A stretch of DNA of 64,000 nt from assembly GCF_900291985.1 (NCBI RefSeq), contig NZ_LT985980.1, positions 2,634,001 to 2,698,000 of the forward strand. Direction: 5' to 3'. Positions 24,834-33,494 of this stretch are shown in pieces; the stretch's first letter is position 1, and each line of letters opens with the position of its first letter. A model generated the notes under the pieces. It made no database searches, had not been told where the DNA came from, and was given only the letters and a program-made list of their open reading frames with translations. Position numbers and translations under genes: made by a program. The DNA comes from Lysinibacillus timonensis (lineage in GTDB: Bacteria > Bacillota > Bacilli > Bacillales_A > Planococcaceae).

Positions 24834-25442
24834 ATTGATATGTCTCTTTTCAGGCATAAATTCATAAGTTTTGTTAGATTTAATTTTTGTAAACTTTTTC
24901 CGCCAATCTTGGTAGAGAGATATGACTTGGTCGTATGCTTTGCTATCTTCTTTTCTAATATGAAGAATCATATCGTAGTAAACTTCTACAGCCTCACAAA
25001 ACTCTTGACCGAATAATTTACAGCAAACTTCTTTATCAACCCGACCATGCTGGATACCTGTAGCAATAGTCTTTAATTGATATAATGCAGAGTGGACTTC
25101 TAATTCCTCACGAATTGCTACTTGGTCCTTTGTTAGTGGAAAATCGTATTTAAAATTGAAAATTCCTTTTACATCAGAAACAAACGATGGATCGTCATAC
25201 GCTAAATCGTGAACGTTCGCTTTATACATTTTTAAATGAGGAAGTATTGAATCTTTAAAACGATCGGCAAACATAATCGCCTTTTCTGTTGCATCGCGTT
25301 TATCTTTTTGTTGGTCAATTTTGACAATCTTATTAAGTCTAAGCCAAACGATTAGCATTAAAATAATGGTAAATAAAAGTATTGCAGTTTCAATTGGGTT
25401 TTGTTGCACTAGTGTAATTAATACTTGATTCCAATTCTCCAA
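24813..25442 (-). CDS. Single-pass membrane protein of unknown function
   Basis: This 209-residue protein has one N-terminal membrane helix (about residues 17-35, IETAILLFTIILMLIVWL) and a long soluble helical domain facing the cytoplasm. The layout resembles DUF4760-type proteins, but the match is only by shape. Two adjacent cysteines (KEVCCKLFGQEFCE) near residue 140 stand out. TTG 25442 is used, with AGGAGTG 7 bases upstream. It sits beside the orphan kinase on the same strand but is separated from it by 340 bases and its own terminator. Confidence 0.65.
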   Translation of the reverse strand: MENWNQVLITLVQQNPIETAILLFTIILMLIVWLRLNKIVKIDQQKDKRDATEKAIMFADRFKDSILPHLKMYKANVHDLAYDDPSFVSDVKGIFNFKYDFPLTKDQVAIREELEVHSALYQLKTIATGIQHGRVDKEVCCKLFGQEFCEAVEVYYDMILHIRKEDSKAYDQVISLYQDWRKKFTKIKSNKTYEFMPEKRHINENPLSI

Positions 25443-25777
25443 ATGTTCTCACTCCTATTCAATGAAATTATAGTTATCTCTATTATGTTTAGTAATAAAG
25501 GTTTCTATTCTACATATGATAAAAAAATATAAAATATGAGTAGTAGATTTAAAAAAGTAAAAAAATTTATAGTTATTTCTATGATGTATTTCCACACTAT
25601 AGTTTGTTGCTTTTTATTGCTAAATGCCAGAAATTGGGTTTTGAGGATTTACGCTAGTAGGAGGGAATTACAAGGCAAGCTTATCACAGAGTTAAAAATC
25701 TACGTTAATAACATATTCAGTCTATAAGTATCGTAAATTAAGTAGAATTCGATTTTATCTATTATTTGGAGGGATAT
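25443..25777. other. Intergenic region before the small membrane gene array
   Basis: About 335 AT-rich bases. A 63-codon open frame in it (25536-25727) has no ribosome binding site and irregular composition, and I do not accept it as a gene. Promoters for both divergent flanking genes must lie here, but none can be named with confidence. Confidence 0.5.
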
Positions 25778-26077
25778 ATGAAAATCCTTTTGAGAATCTA
25801 TTTAATTGCCGTTCAATTAATATATTTACTCACCTTACAAACCTGGATTGAGGGGATAGTACTTGCTATTGATGTTTTAGGATCAGCTCCAACACTTGAT
25901 AGTGTACTATGGTTATTGTTTTTACCTGTTTTTACGTACCCTATAATGATTTTGGGGTGTTCGATTATTGCGTGGAGGATTCACGTTCAAAAACCGATTT
26001 CATCACTGGTCATCAATTTTATACCTATGTTTTGGATTATTACTTACTGTAGTCTTCGCTTAATGCTAAATTCCTAA
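25778..26077 (+). CDS. Small membrane protein, tandem paralogue 1
   Basis: This 99-residue protein has three hydrophobic segments: an N-terminal helix (RIYLIAVQLIYLLTLQTW), a middle pair (LWLLFLPVFTYPIMILGCSIIAW) and a C-terminal helix (SLVINFIPMFWIITY). ATG 25778 follows GGAGGGATAT. It is the first of three related genes; shared features are Q-IY at the first helix, a YP-x8-S-IAW block and a (K)PISS/FISLV-xN/L-xIP block. Family and function are not recognised. Confidence 0.65.
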   Translation: MKILLRIYLIAVQLIYLLTLQTWIEGIVLAIDVLGSAPTLDSVLWLLFLPVFTYPIMILGCSIIAWRIHVQKPISSLVINFIPMFWIITYCSLRLMLNS

Positions 26078-26168
26078 AATGTGTGAGAGATTTCGAGAAG
26101 AAGGTAAATTGAAGGATAATAAGAGGGCGAATATGATAAAGGATTATAAAAATTGGAGAGGGGAAAAA

Positions 26169-26447
26169 ATGAAAAAAGCAATATTAATTTCTTTGGTTGT
26201 AACGCAATTGCTTTATGTTGTAAGTTTACTATTTTGGTGGATTTTTTGGGTCATAGGGTCTACTTATTATGATGATATTTCTTTAGAATTAAAAGTCTTG
26301 CATAACATTTTTACTCTATATCCTATATTCATTGTAATTTGTGCCATCTGTAGCTGGATTCTTTACCGGAAAAGACCAATCTCTTCATTTGTCATTAATT
26401 TAGTTCCTACCATTATTGTCATTGTGTTTTTAACGTATTTACTCTAA
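26169..26447 (+). CDS. Small membrane protein, tandem paralogue 2
   Basis: This 92-residue paralogue has the same three-helix plan, with TQLLYVVSLLFWWIFW at the N-terminus, YPIFIVICAICSWILYRKRPISS in the middle and FVINLVPTIIVIVF at the end. ATG 26169 follows GGAGAGGGG. It lies 91 bases after paralogue 1. The conserved turn (K)RPISSxVINLVP is the clearest family mark. Function unknown. Confidence 0.65.
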   Translation: MKKAILISLVVTQLLYVVSLLFWWIFWVIGSTYYDDISLELKVLHNIFTLYPIFIVICAICSWILYRKRPISSFVINLVPTIIVIVFLTYLL

Positions 26448-26631
26448 GAATGGGCTAGGTATTAGAAAAGTAAAGCAGTATTCTTGAAATAACTCATGTT
26501 CATTGGGTATCAAATACACGTTTTTTTATGGTTTGCTAGTTTTTAAACATACTCGTCCTAAGTGATACGTAAAATAATAGTATCAGCTATAGCTTAGCCT
26601 GTTTACTATTAATACTACTTGGGGGAGAACA

Positions 26632-26895
26632 ATGAGACTATATTTAATTGCAACGCAGATTGTGTATTTTGTAACATTGATCCCATGGCTTATTCTTTGG
26701 GCGATGGCTTTCATCGTGATTTCGCATGCCTCAGACATGGAAAATGCAATGCTTTTCTCATTTCTATCGATTTACCCAGTAGTGGTTATTGCCAGCTCGA
26801 TTATTGCTTGGTACTTCCATTCGAATAAGCCGTTCATTTCATTGGTTCTTGGTTTGATCCCGTCAATTTGGATTGTTTATTATTTAATTGCTTAG
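26632..26895 (+). CDS. Small membrane protein, tandem paralogue 3
   Basis: This 87-residue third copy has ATQIVYFVTLIPWLILW, YPVVVIASSIIAWYFHSNKP and ISLVLGLIPSIWIVYY, again three helices with the same marks. ATG 26632 follows GGGGGAG. It is 184 bases after paralogue 2. The three copies differ at most positions, so the duplications are old. Function unknown. Confidence 0.65.
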   Translation: MRLYLIATQIVYFVTLIPWLILWAMAFIVISHASDMENAMLFSFLSIYPVVVIASSIIAWYFHSNKPFISLVLGLIPSIWIVYYLIA

Positions 26896-27047
26896 GGAAA
26901 AGTTGTAAGGCTGTGTTTAGTTATAGGAAGCTGATTAATGTTAGCTTTTGAAGGTTTAGACTAGCCTGATCAAACCTATCATCATTATGTTAGGAAGAAG
27001 TAGTGTTAGTGAGTCATATTAACGCTATTGAAGAAAAATGTTATAAA

Positions 27048-27100
27048 TGAAAAGGCTTTCTAGTACTGGAATTTCCAAAGTTAGTACTAGAATGCCGTTA
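27048..27100 (-). terminator. Terminator of rlmCD
   Basis: On the minus strand GGCATTCTAGTACT pairs with AGTACTAGAAAGCC, followed by TTTT. It begins just after the rlmCD stop. Confidence 0.75.
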
Positions 27101-27102
27101 TT

Positions 27103-28509
27103 TTAATTTTCTTCTTCTTTTCTAACTAATAATGATACACATTCAACGTGTACAGTGTGAGGGAATAGGTCCACTGGTTGAACTGTTACAAGTTCGTACC
27201 CAAATGGCTCTAATTCTTTAATATCTGTTGCAAATGTATCTGGATTACAAGAAACATAGACAATACGTGATGGTTTTGTACGGCCAATTCTACGCATGAC
27301 TTTACCACCAGCACCTGAACGCGGTGGATCAACCACTAATAGCTCAGGAATGCCGAAAGTTTCTAGTACTTCAACTAATCCATGTCTTGCATCTCTTGCT
27401 AGGAAATGCGTATTTTCTATACCGTTATCTTTTGCATTACGTTTAGCGGACTCAATGGATGTCTCCACGATTTCAATTCCAGCAAGTTTTCCAACGCGAC
27501 TTGCAAATGGAAGGGAGAACGTACCTACTCCACAGAATAAATCAATCATTTTTTCAGTGTCTTTTGGCCTGCCCATTTCTAATGCTAATTCTACTAGTTT
27601 TTGAGCTTGAGTTGGGTTTGTTTGGAAGAATGTGTCAAACCATAGACGATAACGGTAACCTAACATTTCATCGTAGATAAAGTCACGACCAGCTAATACA
27701 TGTGTATTTTCTGATTGAGTTCTATCCGCCCAATCTCTATTTTCAAGCCATAATAAGCTCTGTACTTTAGGGAATTTCTCTGTAATTCGAGCAACTAAAT
27801 CTTGTACTGCATTTTCCAATTCGCCTTCAGGTGCTTCAGTAACGAATAAAGCAAGCATCATTTCTTCCGTTGCAAATGATTGACGTACCATTAAGTGACG
27901 AAGTAATCCTTCGTGCTCATCTTTATTATAGCCTGGTAGCTTATGATCTTTCGCCCATTTCCCAACTTCTAATGCAGCTTCAACCATTTCTTCTCTTGCA
28001 ATTAAACAAGTTTCAAGAGAGATGACATTTCTGAAGTTGCCTGCTTCATGTAAACCTAGGTCGCCTTCTTTAGAGAATGTAAACTCCATTTTATTACGAT
28101 AATGCCATGGATTTTCCATACCAATTGTATCTTTCACGAGGTTAGGGTCAAAACCTTGTGCTTCAATTACTTCTTTAACATGGTCTGTTTTATGGTTTAA
28201 TTGACCTTGATAGTCAAAATGCTGCCATACACAGCCTCCACAAAGATCGAAATGAGGGCATTCTGCTCCGATACGTTCTGGGTGGGATTGTAGGATTTCA
28301 TTTACAGATGCTACGACTCTCCCTTTTTGCCCATATTTTAAAGTAGCTGTTACTTTTTCACCAGGTAAGGTTTGCGGAATTGTTAATCTTAATCGTTTTT
28401 GTTTAGGTTTTGCGTCGTCATTCTCTCGATGCACAACCGCTTGTCCCGAACCTTTTGCATCTAGTCGAAGTATTTCTGTTTCTAAAATTTCTCCTTTTAT
28501 ATAGTGCAA
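27103..28509 (-). CDS. rlmCD: 23S rRNA (uracil-C5)-methyltransferase RlmCD/RumA family
   Basis: This 468-residue enzyme methylates uracils of 23S rRNA with S-adenosylmethionine. It has an N-terminal TRAM domain (residues 1-75), iron-sulfur cysteines in CPHFDLCGGC plus a fourth in LETC near 166, the SAM-binding DLFCGVGTFSLP near 319, the DPPRSGAGG motif near 392 and the catalytic cysteine in VSCNP near 420. Bacillus has one such protein for both U747 and U1939, hence the RlmCD name. TTG 28509 is supported by GAAGGAG 7 bases upstream. The gene is monocistronic. Confidence 0.92.
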   Translation of the reverse strand: MHYIKGEILETEILRLDAKGSGQAVVHRENDDAKPKQKRLRLTIPQTLPGEKVTATLKYGQKGRVVASVNEILQSHPERIGAECPHFDLCGGCVWQHFDYQGQLNHKTDHVKEVIEAQGFDPNLVKDTIGMENPWHYRNKMEFTFSKEGDLGLHEAGNFRNVISLETCLIAREEMVEAALEVGKWAKDHKLPGYNKDEHEGLLRHLMVRQSFATEEMMLALFVTEAPEGELENAVQDLVARITEKFPKVQSLLWLENRDWADRTQSENTHVLAGRDFIYDEMLGYRYRLWFDTFFQTNPTQAQKLVELALEMGRPKDTEKMIDLFCGVGTFSLPFASRVGKLAGIEIVETSIESAKRNAKDNGIENTHFLARDARHGLVEVLETFGIPELLVVDPPRSGAGGKVMRRIGRTKPSRIVYVSCNPDTFATDIKELEPFGYELVTVQPVDLFPHTVHVECVSLLVRKEEEN

Positions 28510-28568
28510 TTGTGACTCTCCTTCTCTAACTTTCTAATATATAAAGCATGCAACATGCATAATTTCAA

Positions 28569-28602
28569 GGCGCATAGTTTTTATTATAACGAACTATGCG
28601 CC
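28569..28602. promoter_or_regulatory. Palindrome containing a -10-like box upstream of rlmCD
   Basis: GGCGCATAGTT and AACTATGCGCC form an 11-bp perfect inverted repeat. On the minus strand the loop reads CGTTATAATAAAA and includes TATAAT, 60 bases before the rlmCD start. No T-run follows, so an operator or structured 5' end is more likely than a terminator. No good -35 is seen. Confidence 0.4.
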
Positions 28603-28797
28603 AGATTGGAATCATTCAGATACTGGATATTAGGGGATGAGGTAGAAGTGAAAATGGTTAGATAGACTAATGCAAAAGGAATATATAACGACAGTCACCT
28701 TGAGATGGGCAAGAAGATGAAGGGCACCTCATGGCATTATTTAGCCACGGTCCTGCATTGAACTGGTTAAAAAGACATTTCACTGGTATTTACTGAA
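28603..28797. other. Spacer between the sigma factor gene end and rlmCD region
   Basis: About 195 bases with no credible gene and no clear terminator for the sigma factor gene; only weak imperfect repeats are seen. Confidence 0.45.
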
Positions 28798-29685
28798 TCA
28801 AATGTCCATTACTCTGTTTAAAGATGGTAGTTTATTTGGATTCATGGTTAAATAGATTTCTTCAATTTTTTCATTCACAATAAAGAAGCTAATAATATTA
28901 CTAAGCTGACCGTTTAGATAAATAATAATGGCTGGTTGACCGTTCACATTTTTTACCTCAACAGCGAAGTCTTTAGGTGCTTTCTTTAACACACCAAATA
29001 GAAATGCAGAAACGTTTTGTAATGAAACGATTGGTCGGACGGCTGCACGAACGACCCCGCCACCGTCAGAATATAATGTTACATTCTCTGATAAAAGCTC
29101 CAGTAGGGTGTCTATTTTTTGCCACTGGAAGGCGTCAATAAAACGGTTAACGATTAGTTTGTTTTTTCCATAATGAAGACTTTCACTTTCCACACGAGAG
29201 ATTTTAACTTTAGCACGACTGAAAATTTTCCGGCAGTTTTCCTCGTTTTTGTCTACTATATTAGCAATCTCTTTATAGGGAATATCAAATACTTGGCGCA
29301 ACAATAGAACAGCGCGCTCATTGGGTGTAAGATGTTCCATCATGCGTAAATAAGCAATGCTAAGTCCTTCTTTTTGAAGCAGTAATTCAGAAGGATCTGG
29401 ATCCATTGTTTCAAGCAGTAGCGGTTCTGGATTCCACGGCCCAACATATTGTTCTCTTTTAAAACGTGCAGATCTTAAATGATCTAAACTGCGATTCGTA
29501 ACCATTTTGCACAAATATGCCTGTTTATTCTCTATTTTTTCTTCATCTACCTGATAAGCTTTTAATAACGTTTCTTGCACAATGTCTTCTGCTTCTGCTA
29601 CGGTTCCTAGCATGCGGTAGCTAATGGAGAATAATAATGGTTTTAATTGACGGTATTCCTCGTTACTAATTTGCAAGTAGCTCAT
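28798..29685 (-). CDS. ECF41-type sigma factor (SigJ-like) with SnoaL-like tail
   Basis: This 295-residue sigma factor has region 2 (about residues 10-75, SYRMLGTVAEAEDIVQETLLKAY), region 4 (about 110-165, LTPNERAVLLLRQVFDIPYKEIA) and a fused C-terminal SnoaL-like domain (about 175-285). ECF41 marks are the WNPEPLL linker motif, YSDGGGVVRAA and a terminal NPNKL. In this class the tail replaces an anti-sigma factor and tunes activity. Its ATG overlaps the oxidoreductase gene by 20 bases, so both are translated together. ECF41 genes usually sit beside a carboxymuconolactone decarboxylase, oxidoreductase or epimerase, as here. Confidence 0.9.
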   Translation of the reverse strand: MSYLQISNEEYRQLKPLLFSISYRMLGTVAEAEDIVQETLLKAYQVDEEKIENKQAYLCKMVTNRSLDHLRSARFKREQYVGPWNPEPLLLETMDPDPSELLLQKEGLSIAYLRMMEHLTPNERAVLLLRQVFDIPYKEIANIVDKNEENCRKIFSRAKVKISRVESESLHYGKNKLIVNRFIDAFQWQKIDTLLELLSENVTLYSDGGGVVRAAVRPIVSLQNVSAFLFGVLKKAPKDFAVEVKNVNGQPAIIIYLNGQLSNIISFFIVNEKIEEIYLTMNPNKLPSLNRVMDI

Positions 29686-30970
29686 CTCTTTCTTTTTTAA
29701 TTATTTTCATTGCGGCTTGATGTGCACTATTTACTGCACCTTCTAAGAGTATGGAGTCTGGAGAGGCCCAGTCTCCAGCTAAATATAGTCCTGGAATGCC
29801 AGATTTAGAACTTTGTAGTTTCAGTTCATCGTATGGCTTTGGTAGACGCTCATTCACTGTAATGTGCGGAATGAAGCGACTTGTAATTTTGTAATTTTTC
29901 CAACCGGGTTGGATTGTTTCTAAAAATAACTCAAGTTCCAACTTCATAGCTTTTGAGTCCACTTGTTCTCCTGGTTGTAAGTATTTAAAAACATGTAAAA
30001 TTACGTTCTTTGGGTTATTAGACAATCGGGCATAAGTTGAATGAACAGAATAGTAAAGAGGGTTATTTAAGTCCAATGCAAAAAGTTTCATTGGGTCTGG
30101 TAGCTGGGTTAGTGCAACGTCTAATGTAGCCCCTTTAACAGGGGTGATTTCTTGGAAGAAGGATTTCATAGTTGTAGGTGCGTACTCACCAAGCATATTG
30201 AGTAATGATTGCGGATCAGCAGTAGAAAGTATATTTTTCGTATAAATTCTTTCTTCATTAGCAAGCGTGATTTGGAAAGCAGTATTTTGTCCAGTTGTTA
30301 AAGGTTCAATCTGCTTCACGGTTTGTTGGGTACGGACTTCAGTACCTTGGATTACTGCTTTATTATGCAGTTGGTCAATGATTGTTTGCCATCCACCGTC
30401 CAAGTAAACAACCCCATTCATAACAGATTTTAATTGAGATACGACGATTTTAGCGCTCACCTGATCAGGTGCATGACAATAGGTTGCTAATCTTCCAAGT
30501 AGGAGTATGGTTGATTGTATTGCTTTTGATGGTGACACATGTTCAGCCCATTGTAAAAATGTTTGTTCTGATAAAGAATCCGTCCGTACTTTCAAAATTG
30601 TAATTAAAACCTTCAACCACTGTATACGTTCTTTCCAATTGAAATAGCGTGTAGTGAAAACACCTATTGGATTAAAGGGAGCGGTGTATTTATATTCTTT
30701 TTCAATTAATAAGCCATCTAGTTTAGGAGACTTTCCAAAAAGCTCAATACCTAATTGTTCGAGAACAGGTTTTGCTTTTCCTTTTTTGTAAAGTGCATGT
30801 GGTCCAATATTAAAGAGTTGGTTGTCAATGAGGTGAGTCTTTGCTCTACCCCCAACGGTTTTCCCTTTTTCTAAAACTAACACAGATAGATGCGTTTGTG
30901 ATAGAAAATTTGCTGCTACCAAACCTGCTAATCCTCCTCCGATAATAACAACATCCCATTCTTTTACCAT
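29666..30970 (-). CDS. FAD-dependent amine oxidase/phytoene desaturase-like oxidoreductase
   Basis: This 434-residue flavoprotein has the N-terminal Rossmann motif VVIIGGGLAGLVAANFL with VLEKGKTVGGRAKTH after it, and a C-terminal FAD-binding segment GIPGLYLAGDWASPDSILLEGAVNSAHQAA (landmark near residues 385-415). It belongs to the amine oxidase/phytoene desaturase superfamily; its substrate is not evident. It is first in the operon with the ECF41 sigma factor and has a good ribosome binding site (GAGGAGGT). The upstream DNA holds an ECF41-like promoter, so it is the likely main target of the sigma factor. Confidence 0.87.
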   Translation of the reverse strand: MVKEWDVVIIGGGLAGLVAANFLSQTHLSVLVLEKGKTVGGRAKTHLIDNQLFNIGPHALYKKGKAKPVLEQLGIELFGKSPKLDGLLIEKEYKYTAPFNPIGVFTTRYFNWKERIQWLKVLITILKVRTDSLSEQTFLQWAEHVSPSKAIQSTILLLGRLATYCHAPDQVSAKIVVSQLKSVMNGVVYLDGGWQTIIDQLHNKAVIQGTEVRTQQTVKQIEPLTTGQNTAFQITLANEERIYTKNILSTADPQSLLNMLGEYAPTTMKSFFQEITPVKGATLDVALTQLPDPMKLFALDLNNPLYYSVHSTYARLSNNPKNVILHVFKYLQPGEQVDSKAMKLELELFLETIQPGWKNYKITSRFIPHITVNERLPKPYDELKLQSSKSGIPGLYLAGDWASPDSILLEGAVNSAHQAAMKIIKKERDELLAN

Positions 30971-31001
30971 AAAAATTACCTCCTCACGTTTTCATACTTA
31001 T

Positions 31002-31028
31002 AACGAAGGAGGTGAATGAGTTGTGACA
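31002..31028 (-). promoter_or_regulatory. ECF41-type promoter
   Basis: On the minus strand TGTCACA (31028-31022) is followed after 16 bases by CGTTATAA (from 31005). Known ECF41 promoters have TGTCACA at -35 and CGTC at -10. It lies about 32 bases before the oxidoreductase start and so would give self-activation of the oxidoreductase-sigma operon. Confidence 0.7.
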
Positions 31029-31110
31029 ATAATTAAAGTGTTTTTTATAAGTTGTTACTTTTTATGAACTCGGCTATATTTTGGATATAAATAGATGTGG
31101 GGTGCTTCTA

Positions 31111-31737
31111 GTGACAATATTAAATAGACTAGCTTCTCGATTAGACCGACGTGATGAACAACCGAATATTGAACTGGCTCACGAACTAGTGAGAGAAAAC
31201 AATATGGTTGGAATACGCGAGATCATGGAGGGTTTATTAAATAAAGAAAAAATGATACGTCATGATTGCATCAAAGTGGCATATGAAGTTGGAAATGAAA
31301 ATCCACAACTTATAGGTGATTATGCAAAAGTATTTATAGAGTTATTGAGAAGCAAAGATAATCGTATGGTGTGGGGAGCGATGCAGGCCTTATCGGCAAT
31401 AGCAGATATTAAGGCGAATGTTCTTATGGAACAGTTACATGAAATTAAATTGGCAATAAAGGTTGGATCTGTCATTACAGTGGACAAAGGAATATTGACC
31501 TTGGCAAAAGTGGCAACAGTTAGTGAAAAGAATAATGAACAAATATTTCCTTTTTTAATAGAACATTTAAAAAATTGTCGAACAAAAGAAGTGCCTCAAC
31601 ATGCTGAAAGTGCGCTTAGGGCAGTGAATGAAAAGAATAAAGCTGAATTTCTTCAAGTGTTGCATGAACGTGAACAATATTTGACAAGCCCACAGCTAAA
31701 AAGGATAGTGAAGATATATAAGCAACTGGAAGGTTAA
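31111..31737 (+). CDS. HEAT-repeat-like helical protein
   Basis: This 208-residue soluble protein is all helical and built of about five paired-helix units, as in HEAT/PBS-lyase repeats (for example FIELLRSKDNRMVWGAMQALSAIADIKAN, where the DNRMVWGAM step is typical). Such proteins act as binding scaffolds. GTG 31111 is chosen because GGGGTG lies 6 bases upstream; longer in-frame starts would overlap that site. It is divergent from the ECF41 operon. No enzyme motif is visible. Confidence 0.7.
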   Translation: MTILNRLASRLDRRDEQPNIELAHELVRENNMVGIREIMEGLLNKEKMIRHDCIKVAYEVGNENPQLIGDYAKVFIELLRSKDNRMVWGAMQALSAIADIKANVLMEQLHEIKLAIKVGSVITVDKGILTLAKVATVSEKNNEQIFPFLIEHLKNCRTKEVPQHAESALRAVNEKNKAEFLQVLHEREQYLTSPQLKRIVKIYKQLEG

Positions 31738-32315
31738 AATAGTTCATCTAAATCAAGGTGGAAATGTTATGTATTAAGTTCAGATTATATGATTTCGCTC
31801 CCTAGGCTCAGAAATGGACAGTAATCGAGAAGTTCAGATAATTTGCAAATCTTATGCAAAATAGATTCATCACTATTTTTGCGTAAGGATTTAGTAGGAA
31901 ATTTGCCTAAGTGAATAGAAACCTCACGATAACCGTACAACAAATTTCGATTATTTCTCAGGAAATATTCCAAATTATCATGAAGAAATGTCATATCCAC
32001 ACGAAATAGACTCTAATAAGGTATATATACGTGAAATGAAAGGAACATAAAAAAACATATCTAAGATTAAGGTTTAAATTAGGTGTATGAAGGGGTTAGG
32101 TAGTAATAAATCCATTTCCCTTTCTATGGCCATAAACTAGTTTAACGAGTTGAGACAAGAGTAAATTAATAACACTTAGATAATTTGAGAAAATGATCGT
32201 TTGGATGTGATTTATATTGAGCCTGTCACCTAGAAGAGTTTTGGGTATAAAATATAATAGAATTCATATGTAGATTGAACAGGTTGCATAATTGTTAAAT
32301 GAAAGGTGAAGGAAT
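31738..32315. other. Non-coding region of about 580 bases
   Basis: No gene is accepted here. A 71-codon open frame on the minus strand (31785-32000) has no ribosome binding site and no family character. No terminator, riboswitch or clear repeat is seen. It may hold decayed coding sequence and the promoter of the following NUDIX gene. Confidence 0.55.
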
Positions 32316-32768
32316 ATGGCTGAGATAGAATACTATAAATATTTAAGACAATATGTTGGGACAGAGCCATTAATTTTACCGGGATCTGTTGTAATAATCT
32401 TGGATAAACAAAGGAATGTACTGCTGCAAAAGCGACCAGAAGGCAGGTGGGGACTACCTGGTGGGCTAATGAACTTGGGTGAAAGTTTTGAACAAGTTGC
32501 TATTCGTGAAGTGTTTGAGGAGACGGGGCTGCATATACGAAACTTACGATTAATGCATGTTTTCTCGGGTCCAGAGTTTTATACTAAAGCACAGAATGGT
32601 GATGAGTTTTATGGCATAACAGCTGTGTTTTTAACGGATGATGTAGAAGGTAAGACTGAATTCATTACATCTGAAACAATTGAAATTCAATACTTTAGTT
32701 GTAATAACCTACCTGAACAAATGGTCGGAAGTCATCGGAGATTTATTTATCAGTTTTTAACTGATTAA
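32316..32768 (+). CDS. NUDIX hydrolase
   Basis: This 150-residue hydrolase has a complete Nudix box near residues 49-71: GGLMNLGESFEQVAIREV followed by FEETGL, with both the REV and EE metal ligands intact. Such enzymes cleave nucleoside diphosphate derivatives. The N-terminal EYYKYLRQYVGTEPLI leads into the fold and suggests the YjhB-like branch. GAAGGTGAAGGA lies upstream of the ATG. It is close to a second NUDIX gene and a flavin reductase, which may be a loose operon. Confidence 0.88.
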   Translation: MAEIEYYKYLRQYVGTEPLILPGSVVIILDKQRNVLLQKRPEGRWGLPGGLMNLGESFEQVAIREVFEETGLHIRNLRLMHVFSGPEFYTKAQNGDEFYGITAVFLTDDVEGKTEFITSETIEIQYFSCNNLPEQMVGSHRRFIYQFLTD

Positions 32769-32876
32769 TTGGGAAGTAAAGGTACTTATTTAACTACAGT
32801 AAATGATGTAGTAGGTCAACAGATTAATTAGAGTACTTAGGTCATGCAAAATTACAAGACTATAGAGGAGAACAAA

Positions 32877-33464
32877 ATGAATCTACAACAACAAATTGAG
32901 AACTATAAACCTTGCAATGCGCAAGAAGAAAAAGATCAAGAAGTAATTCTTCGCTATATGGATACTTTTGATAACTTACTAACACGCGAAAATGAATTTG
33001 CCCATTTTACCGCTTCTGCCTGGCTCGTAAATCAAGACCATACAAAAGTGTTAATGGTGTATCACAATATTTATAACTCTTGGTCTTGGGTTGGGGGACA
33101 TGCAGATGGAGATGCAAATTTATTGGGCGTTGCATTAAAAGAAGCAAAGGAAGAGACTGGGCTTACGAATGTAAAGCCAGTAATAGAAGATATTTATTCT
33201 ATAGAAATTTTAGGGGTACCTGCACATGAAAAGAGAGGGAAACATGTTTCGACACATGTGCATATAAATGTTACATATCTTTTGGAAGCAGACGAAAATG
33301 AATTTACAATCATTAAACCTGATGAAAATAGTGATATTAGATGGATGACACTTGATGAGGCAGTTGAGGCGAGTACAGAGCCAGATATGAAAGTTGTGTA
33401 TCGTAAATTAAATGAGAAATTATGTTTATCATCAAACGCTTTGATTAAGACTCTAGACATATAA
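32877..33464 (+). CDS. NUDIX hydrolase, second copy
   Basis: This 195-residue hydrolase has the Nudix box GHADGDANLLGVALKEAKEE followed by TGL, near residues 83-105, intact. It is longer than its neighbour, with an extra N-terminal helical segment (residues 1-40), and is not a recent duplicate. ATG 32877 is preferred because GAGGAG lies 7 bases before it. The length and the SVxTHVHINVTYLLEAD-like stretch are typical of a branch with unassigned substrates. Confidence 0.87.
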   Translation: MNLQQQIENYKPCNAQEEKDQEVILRYMDTFDNLLTRENEFAHFTASAWLVNQDHTKVLMVYHNIYNSWSWVGGHADGDANLLGVALKEAKEETGLTNVKPVIEDIYSIEILGVPAHEKRGKHVSTHVHINVTYLLEADENEFTIIKPDENSDIRWMTLDEAVEASTEPDMKVVYRKLNEKLCLSSNALIKTLDI

Positions 33465-33494
33465 TCACAAACTAATATTGGAGTTGTTCTGATT

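Noticed and set aside
25536-25727. 63-codon open frame on the plus strand upstream of the small membrane genes
   Set aside because: No ribosome binding site, irregular composition and no family character; treated as chance.
31785-32000. 71-codon open frame on the minus strand in the 580-base gap
   Set aside because: No ribosome binding site or recognisable protein; AT-rich spacer.
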